From contig JBCCLI010000022.1 in NCBI GenBank assembly GCA_039026975.1, positions 1-30,754 on the forward strand: a stretch of 30,754 bases of DNA, written 5' to 3'. Numbering within the stretch: position 1 is the first letter of the stretch; every line of letters begins with the position of its first letter. The translations under genes were made by a program, and so were the position numbers. Positions 1 through 8,726 of the stretch are shown in pieces. Source of the DNA: JBCBKZ01 sp039026975. GTDB lineage: Bacteria; Bacteroidota; Bacteroidia; J057. The notes beneath the pieces were generated by a model. It saw only the letters and a program-made list of their open reading frames with translations, made no database searches and was not told the DNA's origin.

Positions 1-102
1 ATAGATACCTATGGAGCGGCTGCTTCGGCTGCTGAGGGCTTTCTATGGCAGATGAGGTTGACGGTAGGTCTTCCGGTACATTACGCCTATCCTCAGCCGT
101 AA
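1..102 (+). CDS. Possible 3' end of an unidentified gene (partial)
   Basis: A plus-strand frame is open from the first base and ends in TAA at 100-102, giving 33 residues ending in VHYAYPQP. It would run tail-to-tail into the histidine phosphatase and overlap its stop by 10 bp, which matches the overlapping convergent ends seen elsewhere in this window. It is too short to assign a family and could be chance. Confidence 0.25.
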   Translation: MDTYGAAASAAEGFLWQMRLTVGLPVHYAYPQP

Positions 103-746
103 TGTCCTATATACTCCGTTCCATGCAGGTGGGCAAAGTCATTGAGACGCACTAGCTGCCAGCCTCTTTTTCCGTAGTGGAGTTGGGTAATAGAGGTGTT
201 ATGAATAACCGTTTGGAAGGCCATGTCAGCGCCTGCATCCAGCACCTTCCTGATGATACACCTGATGGTCATCCCATGAGAGACCAGGGCCATAGTAGGA
301 AACTGTTCTGCCTTAGGGATAACCTCTGCATCCAGGTAGGCATGCGCCCGCTCTTCAACATCTAAAAGGGACTCTCCCCCGGGAGGCTTGAAATTTAGGG
401 GATCTTTAGCTCGTTCCAGGAAAGCTTCTTTGGTATAATACTCCTTTCTGGGTTTCCCTTCCCATTCCCCCTGGCTGTGTTCTACTATTTGGTCTGAGAA
501 GCTGATCTTTTCTTGAGAATAGCCTATTTCCTGTGAAATGGTGCGGGCCGTATGCGCTGCCCGCACGGCAACAGAGCTGATGATAAGGTCTGGTTGAAAG
601 GCTTCCTGGGCTAATCGCTTGCCGAGAAGAAGGGCTTGGTTTTCTCCTCTGGGTGTAAGGGTGAGGTGATTAGACCTGCCTCCTATGATGTGGTTGTCGA
701 CGTTGCCTGTACTTTCTGCGTGTCTGATCAGATAGAGATCTAACAT
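93..746 (-). CDS. Histidine phosphatase family protein (phosphoglycerate mutase-like)
   Basis: This 217-residue protein belongs to the histidine phosphatase superfamily (cytoplasmic phosphohydrolases or mutases that form a phosphohistidine). The N-terminal catalytic motif LIRHAESTGN is at residues 6-15, followed by the substrate loop GGRSNHLTLTPRGENQA. The second catalytic histidine is in VSHGMTIRCI near residue 158, and an acidic residue lies in SQGEWEGK. Length and motif order fit cobalamin-phosphatase or PhoE-like members, but the substrate cannot be read from sequence. ATG at 746 must be close to the true start because the RHxE motif is only 8 residues in. A TACTTTTG box lies 5 bp upstream, so the mRNA may be leaderless. 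Divergent from polA. Confidence 0.9.
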   Translation of the reverse strand: MLDLYLIRHAESTGNVDNHIIGGRSNHLTLTPRGENQALLLGKRLAQEAFQPDLIISSVAVRAAHTARTISQEIGYSQEKISFSDQIVEHSQGEWEGKPRKEYYTKEAFLERAKDPLNFKPPGGESLLDVEERAHAYLDAEVIPKAEQFPTMALVSHGMTIRCIIRKVLDAGADMAFQTVIHNTSITQLHYGKRGWQLVRLNDFAHLHGTEYIGHYG

Positions 747-750
747 GCGC

Positions 751-758
751 CAAAAGTA
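751..758 (-). promoter_or_regulatory. Putative Bacteroidota -7 box (TACTTTTG) for the histidine phosphatase
   Basis: On the minus strand this reads TACTTTTG, an exact match to the Bacteroidota TAnnTTTG element. Its last base is only 5 bp from the A of the ATG at 746, so transcription would start at or next to the start codon. No clear -33 TTTG was seen. Confidence 0.4.
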
Positions 759-970
759 ATACTCTTTTGACTTCTCTCAGAATAATTTTGCGCTTTTATG
801 AAAAGACTTTGGAATAGGCAAAAGCCTGCGTAATTTGAATTCTCCCTAAGTGGTTTGACAATAGAAAAAGTCTTCCTTAAGAGGAGATTATAAGGTGGGT
901 TTAAGACTTATTTGCCCACCCTGGGCCTCTTCATGGAGGAGAATATTTCCAACTGACCCCATCACACTAC

Positions 971-3748
971 ATGGAAAGAAATAAGATTTTTTTGCTGGAT
1001 GCTATGGCGCTGCTGTACCGCGCCCATTTTGCCTTTATTAAAAACCCTAGAATTACCTCTAAAGGCCTAAATACCTCCGCTGTATTTGGCTTTACTAATA
1101 CGCTGCTGGAAATCCTCAATAAGGAAGATCCATCTCATCTGGCAGTGATCTTTGATACCTCAGCTCCTACCTTTAGGCATGTTCAATTTCCAGCATATAA
1201 GGCACAGCGAGAAGCCCAGCCGGAGGACTTGGTAGCCGCCAGGCCTTATGTGTTCCGCTTACTTAAAAGTTTGGATATACCTGCTATGGAGATGGACGGC
1301 TATGAAGCGGATGATATAGTAGGGACCATTGCCACACAAGTAGACCCTGCCACTAGTGATGTCTACATGGTAACCCCTGATAAGGATTATGCCCAGCTAG
1401 TGAAGGAAAATGTTTTCCTGTATAAGCCTCGATTTAAGGGTGGGGGATTTGATGTGCTAGGGCCAGTAGAGATTAAAGACAAATTTGGACTACCCCCGGA
1501 GCAGATCATCGATTTCTTGGGACTTAAGGGAGATGCTGTAGATAATATTCCCGGAATCCCTAAGGTAGGGGATAAAACGGCAGTCAGTTTGTTAGAAGAA
1601 TTTGGTTCTGTAGAAGCCATTGTAGAAAGGGCAGAAGAAATTACCAGAAAGAGCGTACGTGAATCCGTCATCGAACATAAGGAGCAGGGACTACTTTCCA
1701 AGGAGCTAGCCACCATCAAGATAGATGTCCCTATTTCCTGGACCATGGAGCAGCTAAAAGTAGGGCATGCTGACTTAGAAGTCCTTCTAGAACTCATGGG
1801 AGAATTAGAGTTTAAGACTACTGCGAACAGGATCTTAAATTCCAAGCTAAATCCTATGCGGCCGGACCAGTCTAAGGACTTGTTTGGAAATATCATAGGG
1901 GAGGGAAGTGTTGGAGATGAGGCCATCTCTTTTAACCAAAAGACCCTGGAAGAAACTCCTCATACGTACCATTTTGTGAAAACGGTACAGGAGCAGGAGG
2001 CCTTGATAAAAGCCGTAGAAACAGCCGGATTTTGCTGCTTTGATACGGAGACTACCTCCCTGGACTCCTTACAGGCAGAGCTGGTAGGTTTAGCTTTTTC
2101 CATCAAAAAGGGGGAAGGCTACTATGTGCCTACTCCTGCGGATCAGAAAGAAACACAGATAATTGTGGACAGGTTTAAGGCTGTTCTGGAGAATCCTGCC
2201 ATAGAAAAAATAGGCCAAAACCTGAAGTATGATATGCAGGTCATGCGAAATTATGGCTGCAGGATAGCGGGAGAATTATTTGATACTATGTTAGCCCACT
2301 ATGTGAACCGGCCGGAAGCCAAGCATAATATGGATGACATGGCCAGGACTATGCTGAACTATTCTCCCGTGTCCATCACTACCCTCATAGGGAAGAAAGG
2401 AAAAAACCAGCTAAACATGCGGGACATAGAGCCGGAAAAGGTAGTGGAATATGCGAGTGAAGATGCGGACATCACGCTCCAGCTAAAGGAAAAGCTCGCG
2501 CCGCTAGTCAAGGATAACTTCGTTTTTGAGAAGATAGAACAGCCCCTGATGCCAGTCCTTTCAGATATGGAGTACGAAGGGGTGAAAGTGGATGAAAAGG
2601 CATTAGGAGAATATTCTGAAGAGTTAGGAGAAAGAAGTAGTAAATTAGAAGAGCAGATTTATGAGCAAGCAGGGGAGAAGTTTAACATTAATTCTCCCAA
2701 ACAGCTAGGCATCATTCTCTTTGAAAAACTTGAACTAGGGAAAGGGAGAGAATCCAAGAGAACAAAAACAGGGCAGTACGTTACTAATGAGCAGATCCTG
2801 TCAGACTTAGCCTACAAGCATGAGCTACCTGCCAATATTTTGGCCTACAGAGGATTAAAGAAACTCAAGTCTACCTATGTAGATGCTATTCCTAAGCTGA
2901 TCAACCCACGTACGGGAAGGGTACATACCACCTTTTCTCAATCAGTAGCTGTGACGGGAAGGCTTAGCTCCATTAACCCTAACCTCCAAAACATCCCCAT
3001 ACGTACCCAGGACGGGCGAGAGGTCAGGAAGGGATTTATTCCAAGGGATGATGAACATATTCTCCTATCAGCTGACTATTCTCAAGTAGAACTCAGGATA
3101 ATGGCGGCCCTTAGTAAGGATGAGGCCATGATAGAGGCTTTTCAGGGAGGAATGGACATCCACAGAGCTTCTGCTGCCAGGGTCTTCCATGTCAGCCCAG
3201 ATGAAGTAACGGCGGAGCAGCGCTCAGCAGCCAAGACAGTTAATTTTGGAATTATCTACGGAATCTCCGCTTTTGGGCTGAGCCAGAGAATGAACATTGC
3301 CCGTAAGGAAGCCAAGGACATCATAGATACCTACTTCTCCCAGTATGCCAGGGTCAAGGCTTATATGGATGAGAGTATAACTTCTGCTAAAAAGACCGGC
3401 TATTCGGAGACCTATTTTGGACGTAGGCGATACCTAGCTGATATAAATTCCAGGAACGGCACCATACGAGCTAATGCAGAACGTAACGCTATCAATTCTC
3501 CTATCCAGGGAACTGCCGCAGACATTATCAAACTAGCCATGATAGCTATCCATAAGGAGATGGCTGCCAAGAAGCTCAAATCCAGGATGGTTCTACAGGT
3601 GCATGATGAACTTGTCTTTGATGTGCATAAACCTGAATTAGAGACAGTGGAGGAACTAGTTAGGAGAAACATGCTGGGCGTAGTAGACATGGAGGTGCCT
3701 ATGGAGGTAGAGGTAGGCACTGGGCATACATGGTTAGCGGCCCACTAG
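971..3748 (+). CDS. polA: DNA polymerase I
   Basis: This 925-residue protein has the complete three-domain layout of Pol I (Okazaki-fragment maturation and repair synthesis). Residues 1 to about 290 are the 5'-3' exonuclease (LDAMALLYRAHFAF, acidic cluster at MDGYEADDIVGT). Residues about 330-515 are the 3'-5' proofreading exonuclease with all three Exo motifs apparently intact: D358/E360 in FDTETT, N417/D421 in IGQNLKYD, and Y494/D498 in YASED. Residues about 540-925 are the polymerase: motif A with D702 in LLSADYSQVELR, the O helix RSAAKTVNFGIIYG with K755 and F759, and motif C VHDE at 877-880. The length is typical. ATG at 971 fits the family N-terminus. The 3' end overlaps the convergent ligase-like gene by 4 bp. 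Confidence 0.98.
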   Translation: MERNKIFLLDAMALLYRAHFAFIKNPRITSKGLNTSAVFGFTNTLLEILNKEDPSHLAVIFDTSAPTFRHVQFPAYKAQREAQPEDLVAARPYVFRLLKSLDIPAMEMDGYEADDIVGTIATQVDPATSDVYMVTPDKDYAQLVKENVFLYKPRFKGGGFDVLGPVEIKDKFGLPPEQIIDFLGLKGDAVDNIPGIPKVGDKTAVSLLEEFGSVEAIVERAEEITRKSVRESVIEHKEQGLLSKELATIKIDVPISWTMEQLKVGHADLEVLLELMGELEFKTTANRILNSKLNPMRPDQSKDLFGNIIGEGSVGDEAISFNQKTLEETPHTYHFVKTVQEQEALIKAVETAGFCCFDTETTSLDSLQAELVGLAFSIKKGEGYYVPTPADQKETQIIVDRFKAVLENPAIEKIGQNLKYDMQVMRNYGCRIAGELFDTMLAHYVNRPEAKHNMDDMARTMLNYSPVSITTLIGKKGKNQLNMRDIEPEKVVEYASEDADITLQLKEKLAPLVKDNFVFEKIEQPLMPVLSDMEYEGVKVDEKALGEYSEELGERSSKLEEQIYEQAGEKFNINSPKQLGIILFEKLELGKGRESKRTKTGQYVTNEQILSDLAYKHELPANILAYRGLKKLKSTYVDAIPKLINPRTGRVHTTFSQSVAVTGRLSSINPNLQNIPIRTQDGREVRKGFIPRDDEHILLSADYSQVELRIMAALSKDEAMIEAFQGGMDIHRASAARVFHVSPDEVTAEQRSAAKTVNFGIIYGISAFGLSQRMNIARKEAKDIIDTYFSQYARVKAYMDESITSAKKTGYSETYFGRRRYLADINSRNGTIRANAERNAINSPIQGTAADIIKLAMIAIHKEMAAKKLKSRMVLQVHDELVFDVHKPELETVEELVRRNMLGVVDMEVPMEVEVGTGHTWLAAH

Positions 3749-5220
3749 TCTGTAGTTTCTGCTTGCTCCCATTTCGGGAGCTGTGTTAGTACGCTAATGC
3801 CCAGTAAAAAGAGAATGTTCATGGGGTACTGCACCAGCACTACCTGGGTGAAGTTAGCTATGATAATCCCAAAAATGAGGAGCAGGTAAGCTGAATAGTA
3901 ATACCTGACAGAGGAAGATTTTTGGCTGAAATACCTCTCCACCCCCATCTTGAGACTGATAAAAAGAAGGGAACAATAGATAAATAAACCTATCCATCCT
4001 GTTTCCAGGGCAATGAGTGCATACCCATTTTCAGGCAGGATCTTTTTATCCCCTACTTCATGTACTTTCTTTTCCCAGAAGGCTGTTTTACCCATTCCAT
4101 TTCCGAAGGGATGATTTTTGATAAAGGGCTGTATATAGGTATGCTGCTCTATTAATACCTCATATTTCTTAGCCTTTACCCACCTCAGAGTATGACTGAT
4201 CCGCTTAGTGATCTCTGTACTCGGAAATAGGAGTAGAAAAAGTAATCCTACAGCTCCCACGGTACTTACGGCTACTATGGTCTTTTTTCTCAGGCTCAAA
4301 AAGGTATGGAAGAAGAGGCCTACCGGAATAATGAGTAGGGCCGTTCTGGTACCACTAAATACCATGGCTATCAACATAACGATAGCTGCGATGCTTAATA
4401 GCACTTTATAGGGATTAGATAACTTACCTTCTACAATGAACACATAACTAAACAGGCTCATACAGCTCATGAGAATCCCAAATACGGAGGGGTCCTGGAG
4501 AATAGAGCATATCCTTAGCTTACCCGTATCAAACAGCAGGGCATAGTGGCTCTCTTCTCCATACAGCCATTTATACTCATGTGGGAGCAGCCCAAAGAAG
4601 TGCTGATACAGCCCATAACACGCACAGAGAAAGGAAATCAGGATGAGAGAAATACTTAGGCTGTGGAGCAGCTTTAGGGTGCGTATTCCCCTGGCGAGTA
4701 AAAAGTAAATCAGGAGAATAACACTCAGCTCTCGGAAGGCGAAAAATAGATAGTCGCTCTTGGGGAGAAAGGGTGTTAACAGCAGCACGCAGCTATATAC
4801 TATCCATGTCCCCAGCATAAAGCTGACAGGGCCTATCCCATGTAGTTTTAACGGGACTTTCTGGACAATGAGGCCTAATAGTAAGGTTCCGGATAATAGG
4901 TCTATGGCTAGCTCCCACTGGATAGCGGGGATGAATTTTTTCAGTGGAATAATGATAAAGAAAGATAGCACCAGTAAACTGATCCCAAAAGGAAGGTGGA
5001 AAAGGCTCAAGGCAAGTGTGGGTAGTAAAATGACTCCGGCAAAAAAGATTAAGCCTGTACGTAGTCCCTGCGTCCCAAAAATATAGGACACCACCAGGGC
5101 TACAAAGCACAAGAGGAGGTAGCCTACTGGATTATTAAGCTTCTCAACGATCAGGCGTTGTTTCAGCCACTTTTTAAGCAGGTTCTTGGAGGACTTAATG
5201 GGTGTATCAGCCTTTTGCAT
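3745..5220 (-). CDS. O-antigen ligase / polysaccharide polymerase-like membrane protein
   Basis: This 491-residue polytopic protein has about 11-12 hydrophobic segments and the layout of the Wzy/WaaL (O-antigen ligase, Wzy_C) superfamily. Such proteins polymerise undecaprenyl-linked glycans or transfer them to lipid A or protein at the periplasmic face. Family-like features are the FSGTRTALLI segment and a large periplasmic loop with NHPFGNGMGKTAFW. The loop ends in PENGYALIALETGWIGL, where many ligases carry a histidine in an HNxYL motif; that histidine is not seen here. The frame extends to a TTG at 5259, but ATG at 5220 is chosen: it lies 2 bp after the stop of the 43-residue gene upstream, so translation is probably coupled. 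The sugar cluster at 6.4-11.7 kb fits an envelope glycan role. Ligase versus polymerase is undecided. Confidence 0.8.
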   Translation of the reverse strand: MQKADTPIKSSKNLLKKWLKQRLIVEKLNNPVGYLLLCFVALVVSYIFGTQGLRTGLIFFAGVILLPTLALSLFHLPFGISLLVLSFFIIIPLKKFIPAIQWELAIDLLSGTLLLGLIVQKVPLKLHGIGPVSFMLGTWIVYSCVLLLTPFLPKSDYLFFAFRELSVILLIYFLLARGIRTLKLLHSLSISLILISFLCACYGLYQHFFGLLPHEYKWLYGEESHYALLFDTGKLRICSILQDPSVFGILMSCMSLFSYVFIVEGKLSNPYKVLLSIAAIVMLIAMVFSGTRTALLIIPVGLFFHTFLSLRKKTIVAVSTVGAVGLLFLLLFPSTEITKRISHTLRWVKAKKYEVLIEQHTYIQPFIKNHPFGNGMGKTAFWEKKVHEVGDKKILPENGYALIALETGWIGLFIYCSLLFISLKMGVERYFSQKSSSVRYYYSAYLLLIFGIIIANFTQVVLVQYPMNILFLLGISVLTQLPKWEQAETTD

Positions 5221-5222
5221 AC

Positions 5223-5354
5223 CTAAAACCAGACTATTTTTAGGAAGAAGCCCAGGCAAATCATAAAGCAGAATGCCAATACCAGGATCATATGGATTTT
5301 CTCATTGTGAGATAATCCTAATTCTCTTAGGTAGTTATTGATTTGTCTGTGCAT
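5223..5354 (-). CDS. Small single-pass membrane protein, 43 residues
   Basis: A short gene runs from ATG at 5354 to TAG at 5223-5225. The product starts MHRQINNYLRELGLSHNEKI, a polar, partly basic stretch, followed by one hydrophobic segment of about 20 residues (MILVLAFCFMICLGFFLKIV) and ends VWF. The stop is 2 bp before the ATG of the ligase-like gene on the same strand, which is the spacing of a translationally coupled operon. I do not recognise a family. By position it may help insert, stabilise or regulate the ligase-like protein; that is inference. It could also be a non-functional upstream frame, but the clean membrane-protein pattern and tight junction favour a real gene. Confidence 0.55.
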   Translation of the reverse strand: MHRQINNYLRELGLSHNEKIHMILVLAFCFMICLGFFLKIVWF

Positions 5355-5519
5355 GTAAAGGGTTTTCTGTTTATTCTGGTAAGCGTAAGTAGTAGGGAGA
5401 TAATCGCAGGTGCTGTTTAATGAATAGGGAGTAAGTGATTATGATAAGTAAAAATATGGAATGTTTGCTCCCTCAAATAGTTTGGCTGATGGAGAGGAAT
5501 GAATCCCCTGCCGAATAGC

Positions 5520-5527
5520 TATATTTG
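5520..5527 (+). promoter_or_regulatory. Putative -7 box (TATATTTG) for the EGF-domain lipoprotein gene
   Basis: TATATTTG matches TAnnTTTG exactly and ends 16 bp before the ATG at 5543, giving a leader of roughly 8-10 nt. No TTTG was seen at the usual -33 spacing; the nearest, at 5481-5484, is too far away. Confidence 0.4.
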
Positions 5528-5542
5528 CTTATTGATTTGAAT

Positions 5543-6181
5543 ATGATCGCATTCACTTGTATAAAATCTAGGCTCCTCCAGGTATTCTACTTCCTAGCTT
5601 TGGTCATATGTATCATGGGGATGACTGCCTGTTCTGAGGAATCCTGTACAGCCATAGTTTGTGAGAATGGAGGGGTATGTGAGGACGGAGACTGCCAATG
5701 TCCGGAGGGCTTTATAGGACAGAGCTGTGAGGTAGCTATAGATCCCTGTCTTAACCAGGATTGTGGAAATGGAGTATGTGAGCAGACTAATACAGGAGAG
5801 ACCCGCTGTTTATGCGAGGAAGGATATGAGGGAGAAAGCTGCAACATAGTTTGGTCTTCTAAGTTTCTGGGAGATTGGGTAGCAGCAGAAAGCTGTAATG
5901 GCGGCCAACTTACCTTTGCTGCTCCTATAGTGGACGGCCCTCGTTTTCAGCGGTTTACCATAGAAAATTTTCATGATGCTACCAGCGCTACTTCTGGAGC
6001 TAAGGTAGTAGCTACCTTACTCTCTCCTGCCAGTTTTGAAATCCAACCTCAGTTTATGGAATTTGGAAGGGTAAGTGGACAGGGCACTTTCCAAGCATCT
6101 ACCCAACAGATTATTATAAGCTATGAAATAGCTAACCCGGGGGATACACTGGAATGTGTTGCTACCTTCACCCGCCCTTAA
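5543..6181 (+). CDS. EGF-like domain lipoprotein
   Basis: This 212-residue predicted lipoprotein has a hydrophobic N-terminus ending in GMTAC (lipobox, lipidated Cys at residue 30), so it is probably anchored in the outer membrane. Two EGF-like modules follow: the first with CENGGVCEDGDCQCPEGF and a closing GQSC, the second with CGNGVCEQTN, CLCEEGYEGESC. The C-terminal 100 residues or so form a beta-rich domain with two cysteines (AAESCNGG and LECVATF), as in many uncharacterised Bacteroidota lipoproteins. The frame opens at a TTG at 5525, but ATG at 5543 gives a normal signal peptide and sits just after a TATATTTG box. It lies between two polysaccharide loci and may bind ligands at the cell surface; the ligand is unknown. 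Confidence 0.8.
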   Translation: MIAFTCIKSRLLQVFYFLALVICIMGMTACSEESCTAIVCENGGVCEDGDCQCPEGFIGQSCEVAIDPCLNQDCGNGVCEQTNTGETRCLCEEGYEGESCNIVWSSKFLGDWVAAESCNGGQLTFAAPIVDGPRFQRFTIENFHDATSATSGAKVVATLLSPASFEIQPQFMEFGRVSGQGTFQASTQQIIISYEIANPGDTLECVATFTRP

Positions 6182-6321
6182 GAAAGGAAACCCCTGATAA
6201 AAAGAACTTTTCTGAGAAGAATAATCCGATTCATAAATCCATTTACCCTAGGCTACGAGCTTTTCAGTCTGCTTTCATTGCGAGTGACCTAAATAGCTGA
6301 TAGACAAATAGCCCCTCTACC

Positions 6322-6329
6322 TATCTTTG
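6322..6329 (+). promoter_or_regulatory. Putative -7 box (TATCTTTG) for the polysaccharide operon
   Basis: TATCTTTG is an exact TAnnTTTG match, 76 bp before the ATG of the WcaJ-type gene at 6406. The leader that follows carries three AATAATT repeats at 6331, 6342 and 6365. No convincing -33 element was found. Confidence 0.4.
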
Positions 6330-6405
6330 AAATAATTAGGGAATAATTGTTCGCATGGCGAGGCAATAATTGGTTAACATTCTTATTGTCAGTGGAAAGA
6401 CCAGT

Positions 6406-7791
6406 ATGAAGGAGCACAAGCATGCATTCAGGTTATTTGTGATTCTCACAGACGTTATTCTAACAGATTTATGTCTGAAAGCCGCCCATATGCTGAAGTT
6501 TGGCTCTGATACAGTCGTGGAAGATTATTACTTTTCTTTCTTTTATGTATTCATTGTGAGTTGGATTGCGGCGGGATTACTAGCCAATGTGTACAGTGCG
6601 ACCCACTTGTTTGATTTCAGGCGCTTTCTCCAGAATCTATTTTATGTATTATGCTTTCACATCATCGTGATGGGCATATACATTTTTAACCTGAAAGGAT
6701 ACCTTTTTTCCCGCTTACACATTTTGTATGCCTACAGCATTTTACTAAGCTGTGTGATTCTCTTCCGTTTTTTACTTTCGGCGGCCTTTCAATACTATAA
6801 AGGGATCAGCTATTACATACGGAAGATTGTCATAGTGGGAGGGGGGAAGTCAGCAGAGGCTTTATTTGGGTATTTCTCCAAGCAGGATACTTCTGTATTC
6901 AGGTTTATGGAAGACGTACATTCAGGGATAGGAGAGGAGGCCTATGAACAGGAGGTTTCCAGTAGGCTTCAGGAATTACAGGCTTTCTGCCTATCTGAGC
7001 AAATAAATGAGATCTATTTCTCTCTTCCTTTGACTTCTACGGAGTTAATAGACGAGATTACCCGATTTACTGATGATCACTTCATCCATTTCAGGATAGT
7101 TTCTAATATCAAGTTGTTAGATAAAGTGCCTGCCAGGGTAGATCTGTTTGGGCAGATTCCTATCATCACCTTGCGGAAAGAGCCTTTGAGAATATTACTG
7201 AACAGGGCGGTGAAGAGAACGTTTGATGTAGCATTCTCATTACTCATCATTATGACGCTTTTCCCCACCTTAGTGCCCATCATCATACTACTCATAAAGC
7301 TAGACTCTAGAGGGCCCATTATTTTCACCCAGCAGCGTTCTGGTAGAAAGAATAAAGCATTTTCTGTGTATAAATTCCGGACTATGTATGTGGAAGCGGA
7401 AGGAAAAGAAAATCAGGCTACCAAAAATGACCAACGGGTTACCAGAGTAGGAAAATGGCTTAGGAGAACCAGCATGGATGAACTCCCACAATTCATGAAT
7501 GTCCTCCTGGGGCAAATGTCAGTAGTAGGTCCAAGACCCCATATGCTTAGGCATACAGAGGAGTATTCTAAAATTATCCATAAATACCTTTTCCGGCACT
7601 TCATTACCCCCGGTATCACAGGTTATGCACAAGTAAATGGCCTCAGAGGAGAGACCACGAATGACGGGCTGATGAAAAAGAGAATAGAGTATGATACCTG
7701 GTACATAGAGAATTGGAGTCTGTTCCTGGACATAAAGATCATTATAAAAACGATTTGGAATATTTTATCAGGCGAAAGAAATGCCTATTGA
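6406..7791 (+). CDS. Undecaprenyl-phosphate sugar phosphotransferase, WcaJ/WbaP type
   Basis: This 461-residue membrane enzyme transfers a sugar-1-phosphate from a nucleotide sugar to undecaprenyl phosphate, the first step of capsule, exopolysaccharide or O-unit assembly. The N-terminal part has four hydrophobic segments. A Rossmann-like central domain follows, with IRKIVIVGGGKSAEALF. The C-terminal catalytic domain starts with a membrane segment after KRTFDVAFS and contains SRGPIIFTQQRSGRKN, YKFRTM, SMDELPQFMNVL and MSVVGPRPHM, the signatures of bacterial sugar transferases. The long frame begins at a TTG at 6370; ATG at 6406 gives the normal cytoplasmic N-terminus. It is the first gene of the plus-strand glycan cluster and is followed after 36 bp by the WecG-type gene. 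The sugar donor cannot be told from sequence. Confidence 0.93.
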   Translation: MKEHKHAFRLFVILTDVILTDLCLKAAHMLKFGSDTVVEDYYFSFFYVFIVSWIAAGLLANVYSATHLFDFRRFLQNLFYVLCFHIIVMGIYIFNLKGYLFSRLHILYAYSILLSCVILFRFLLSAAFQYYKGISYYIRKIVIVGGGKSAEALFGYFSKQDTSVFRFMEDVHSGIGEEAYEQEVSSRLQELQAFCLSEQINEIYFSLPLTSTELIDEITRFTDDHFIHFRIVSNIKLLDKVPARVDLFGQIPIITLRKEPLRILLNRAVKRTFDVAFSLLIIMTLFPTLVPIIILLIKLDSRGPIIFTQQRSGRKNKAFSVYKFRTMYVEAEGKENQATKNDQRVTRVGKWLRRTSMDELPQFMNVLLGQMSVVGPRPHMLRHTEEYSKIIHKYLFRHFITPGITGYAQVNGLRGETTNDGLMKKRIEYDTWYIENWSLFLDIKIIIKTIWNILSGERNAY

Positions 7792-7827
7792 GCAAGATAA
7801 TTCAGCAGATGAGAAGCAAATAGCGAT

Positions 7828-8610
7828 ATGAATAAGCTAGATATATTAGGTTCGCATATATCCACTGGCTCTTACCATACTTTTGTTGAGGAAATTGTGG
7901 GGAAAGGAAAAAGGAATGAATCTTCTTACGTATGTGTAGCTAACGTACATATGGTCATGGAAGCCCACAAAGACGGGGCATTCAGAAAGGTTCTAAATGA
8001 GGCTGATATTACTACTCCTGATGGTATGCCCCTGGTAAAGGGGATGAAAATGCTTTATAATTATGAGCAGGATAGAGTGGCAGGGATGGACTTAATGCCC
8101 TCCCTGATGAAAGAAGCAGAGGCTTTATCCTTATCAGTATATTTTTATGGGAGTACAGAGGAGGTCTTGAGCAAAATAACTGATAGAGCCGGGAAAGAAT
8201 TTCCCTCCCTTCATATTGCCGGTACATATTCTCCTCCCTTTAGAAAACTGTCCCCTGAGGAAGAAGCAGGGGTAATTGACATGATAAATGAGGCAGCACC
8301 TCATTTGGTCTTTGTGGCTTTAGGATGTCCTAAACAGGAAAAATGGATGGCTAACCATTTAGGAAAGATTCACGCTTGTATGTTAGGCGTAGGAGGTGCA
8401 TTTCCGGTGTATGCCGGAGAACAAAGCAGGGCACCTATGTGGATGCAGAAAATGGCGTTAGAGTGGATGTACAGGTTGGTCTTGGAACCTAATAGGCTGT
8501 GGAAAAGGTATATGGTAACCAACAGTGCCTTTGTATTTCACTTTATCAAAAGATGGGTAGGTTTAAAAATGGGATTATCTTCCCGGACCAGTCCTACCAC
8601 GTTGCCTTAA
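7828..8610 (+). CDS. WecG/TagA/CpsF family glycosyltransferase (GT26)
   Basis: This 260-residue cytoplasmic-face enzyme belongs to GT family 26, which adds the second sugar to a lipid-linked primer (for example ManNAc(A) in WecG or TagA). Motifs seen are VCVANVHMVMEAHKD, ADITTPDGMPLVKGMK, FVALGCPKQEKWM, GVGGAFPVYAGEQSRAP and the C-terminal EPNRLWKRYM. The length is typical. It starts 36 bp after the WcaJ-type gene, so the two are probably co-transcribed and act in sequence on undecaprenyl-linked glycan. A weak hairpin (CGCTT/AAGCG, 8647-8661) followed by T-rich sequence lies downstream, so gmd may be partly separated from it transcriptionally. The exact acceptor and donor are unknown. Confidence 0.93.
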   Translation: MNKLDILGSHISTGSYHTFVEEIVGKGKRNESSYVCVANVHMVMEAHKDGAFRKVLNEADITTPDGMPLVKGMKMLYNYEQDRVAGMDLMPSLMKEAEALSLSVYFYGSTEEVLSKITDRAGKEFPSLHIAGTYSPPFRKLSPEEEAGVIDMINEAAPHLVFVALGCPKQEKWMANHLGKIHACMLGVGGAFPVYAGEQSRAPMWMQKMALEWMYRLVLEPNRLWKRYMVTNSAFVFHFIKRWVGLKMGLSSRTSPTTLP

Positions 8611-8726
8611 AGAGTGGCTGTAAAGTAATACGGAAAATAGGGTTGGCGCTTGTGTAAAGCGATTTTAGTTTTAGTTATTATTATAGTTAGAGAATATCCA
8701 ATTAATCACGTTCGTCATATAGATTT

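Noticed and set aside
1387..1926. Minus-strand frame of 179 codons inside polA
   Set aside because: Ser/Pro-rich shadow of a well-supported polA reading frame with all catalytic motifs.
8647..8661. CGCTT/AAGCG hairpin as a terminator between the WecG-type gene and gmd
   Set aside because: Stem of only 5 bp and an interrupted T-run; too weak to call.
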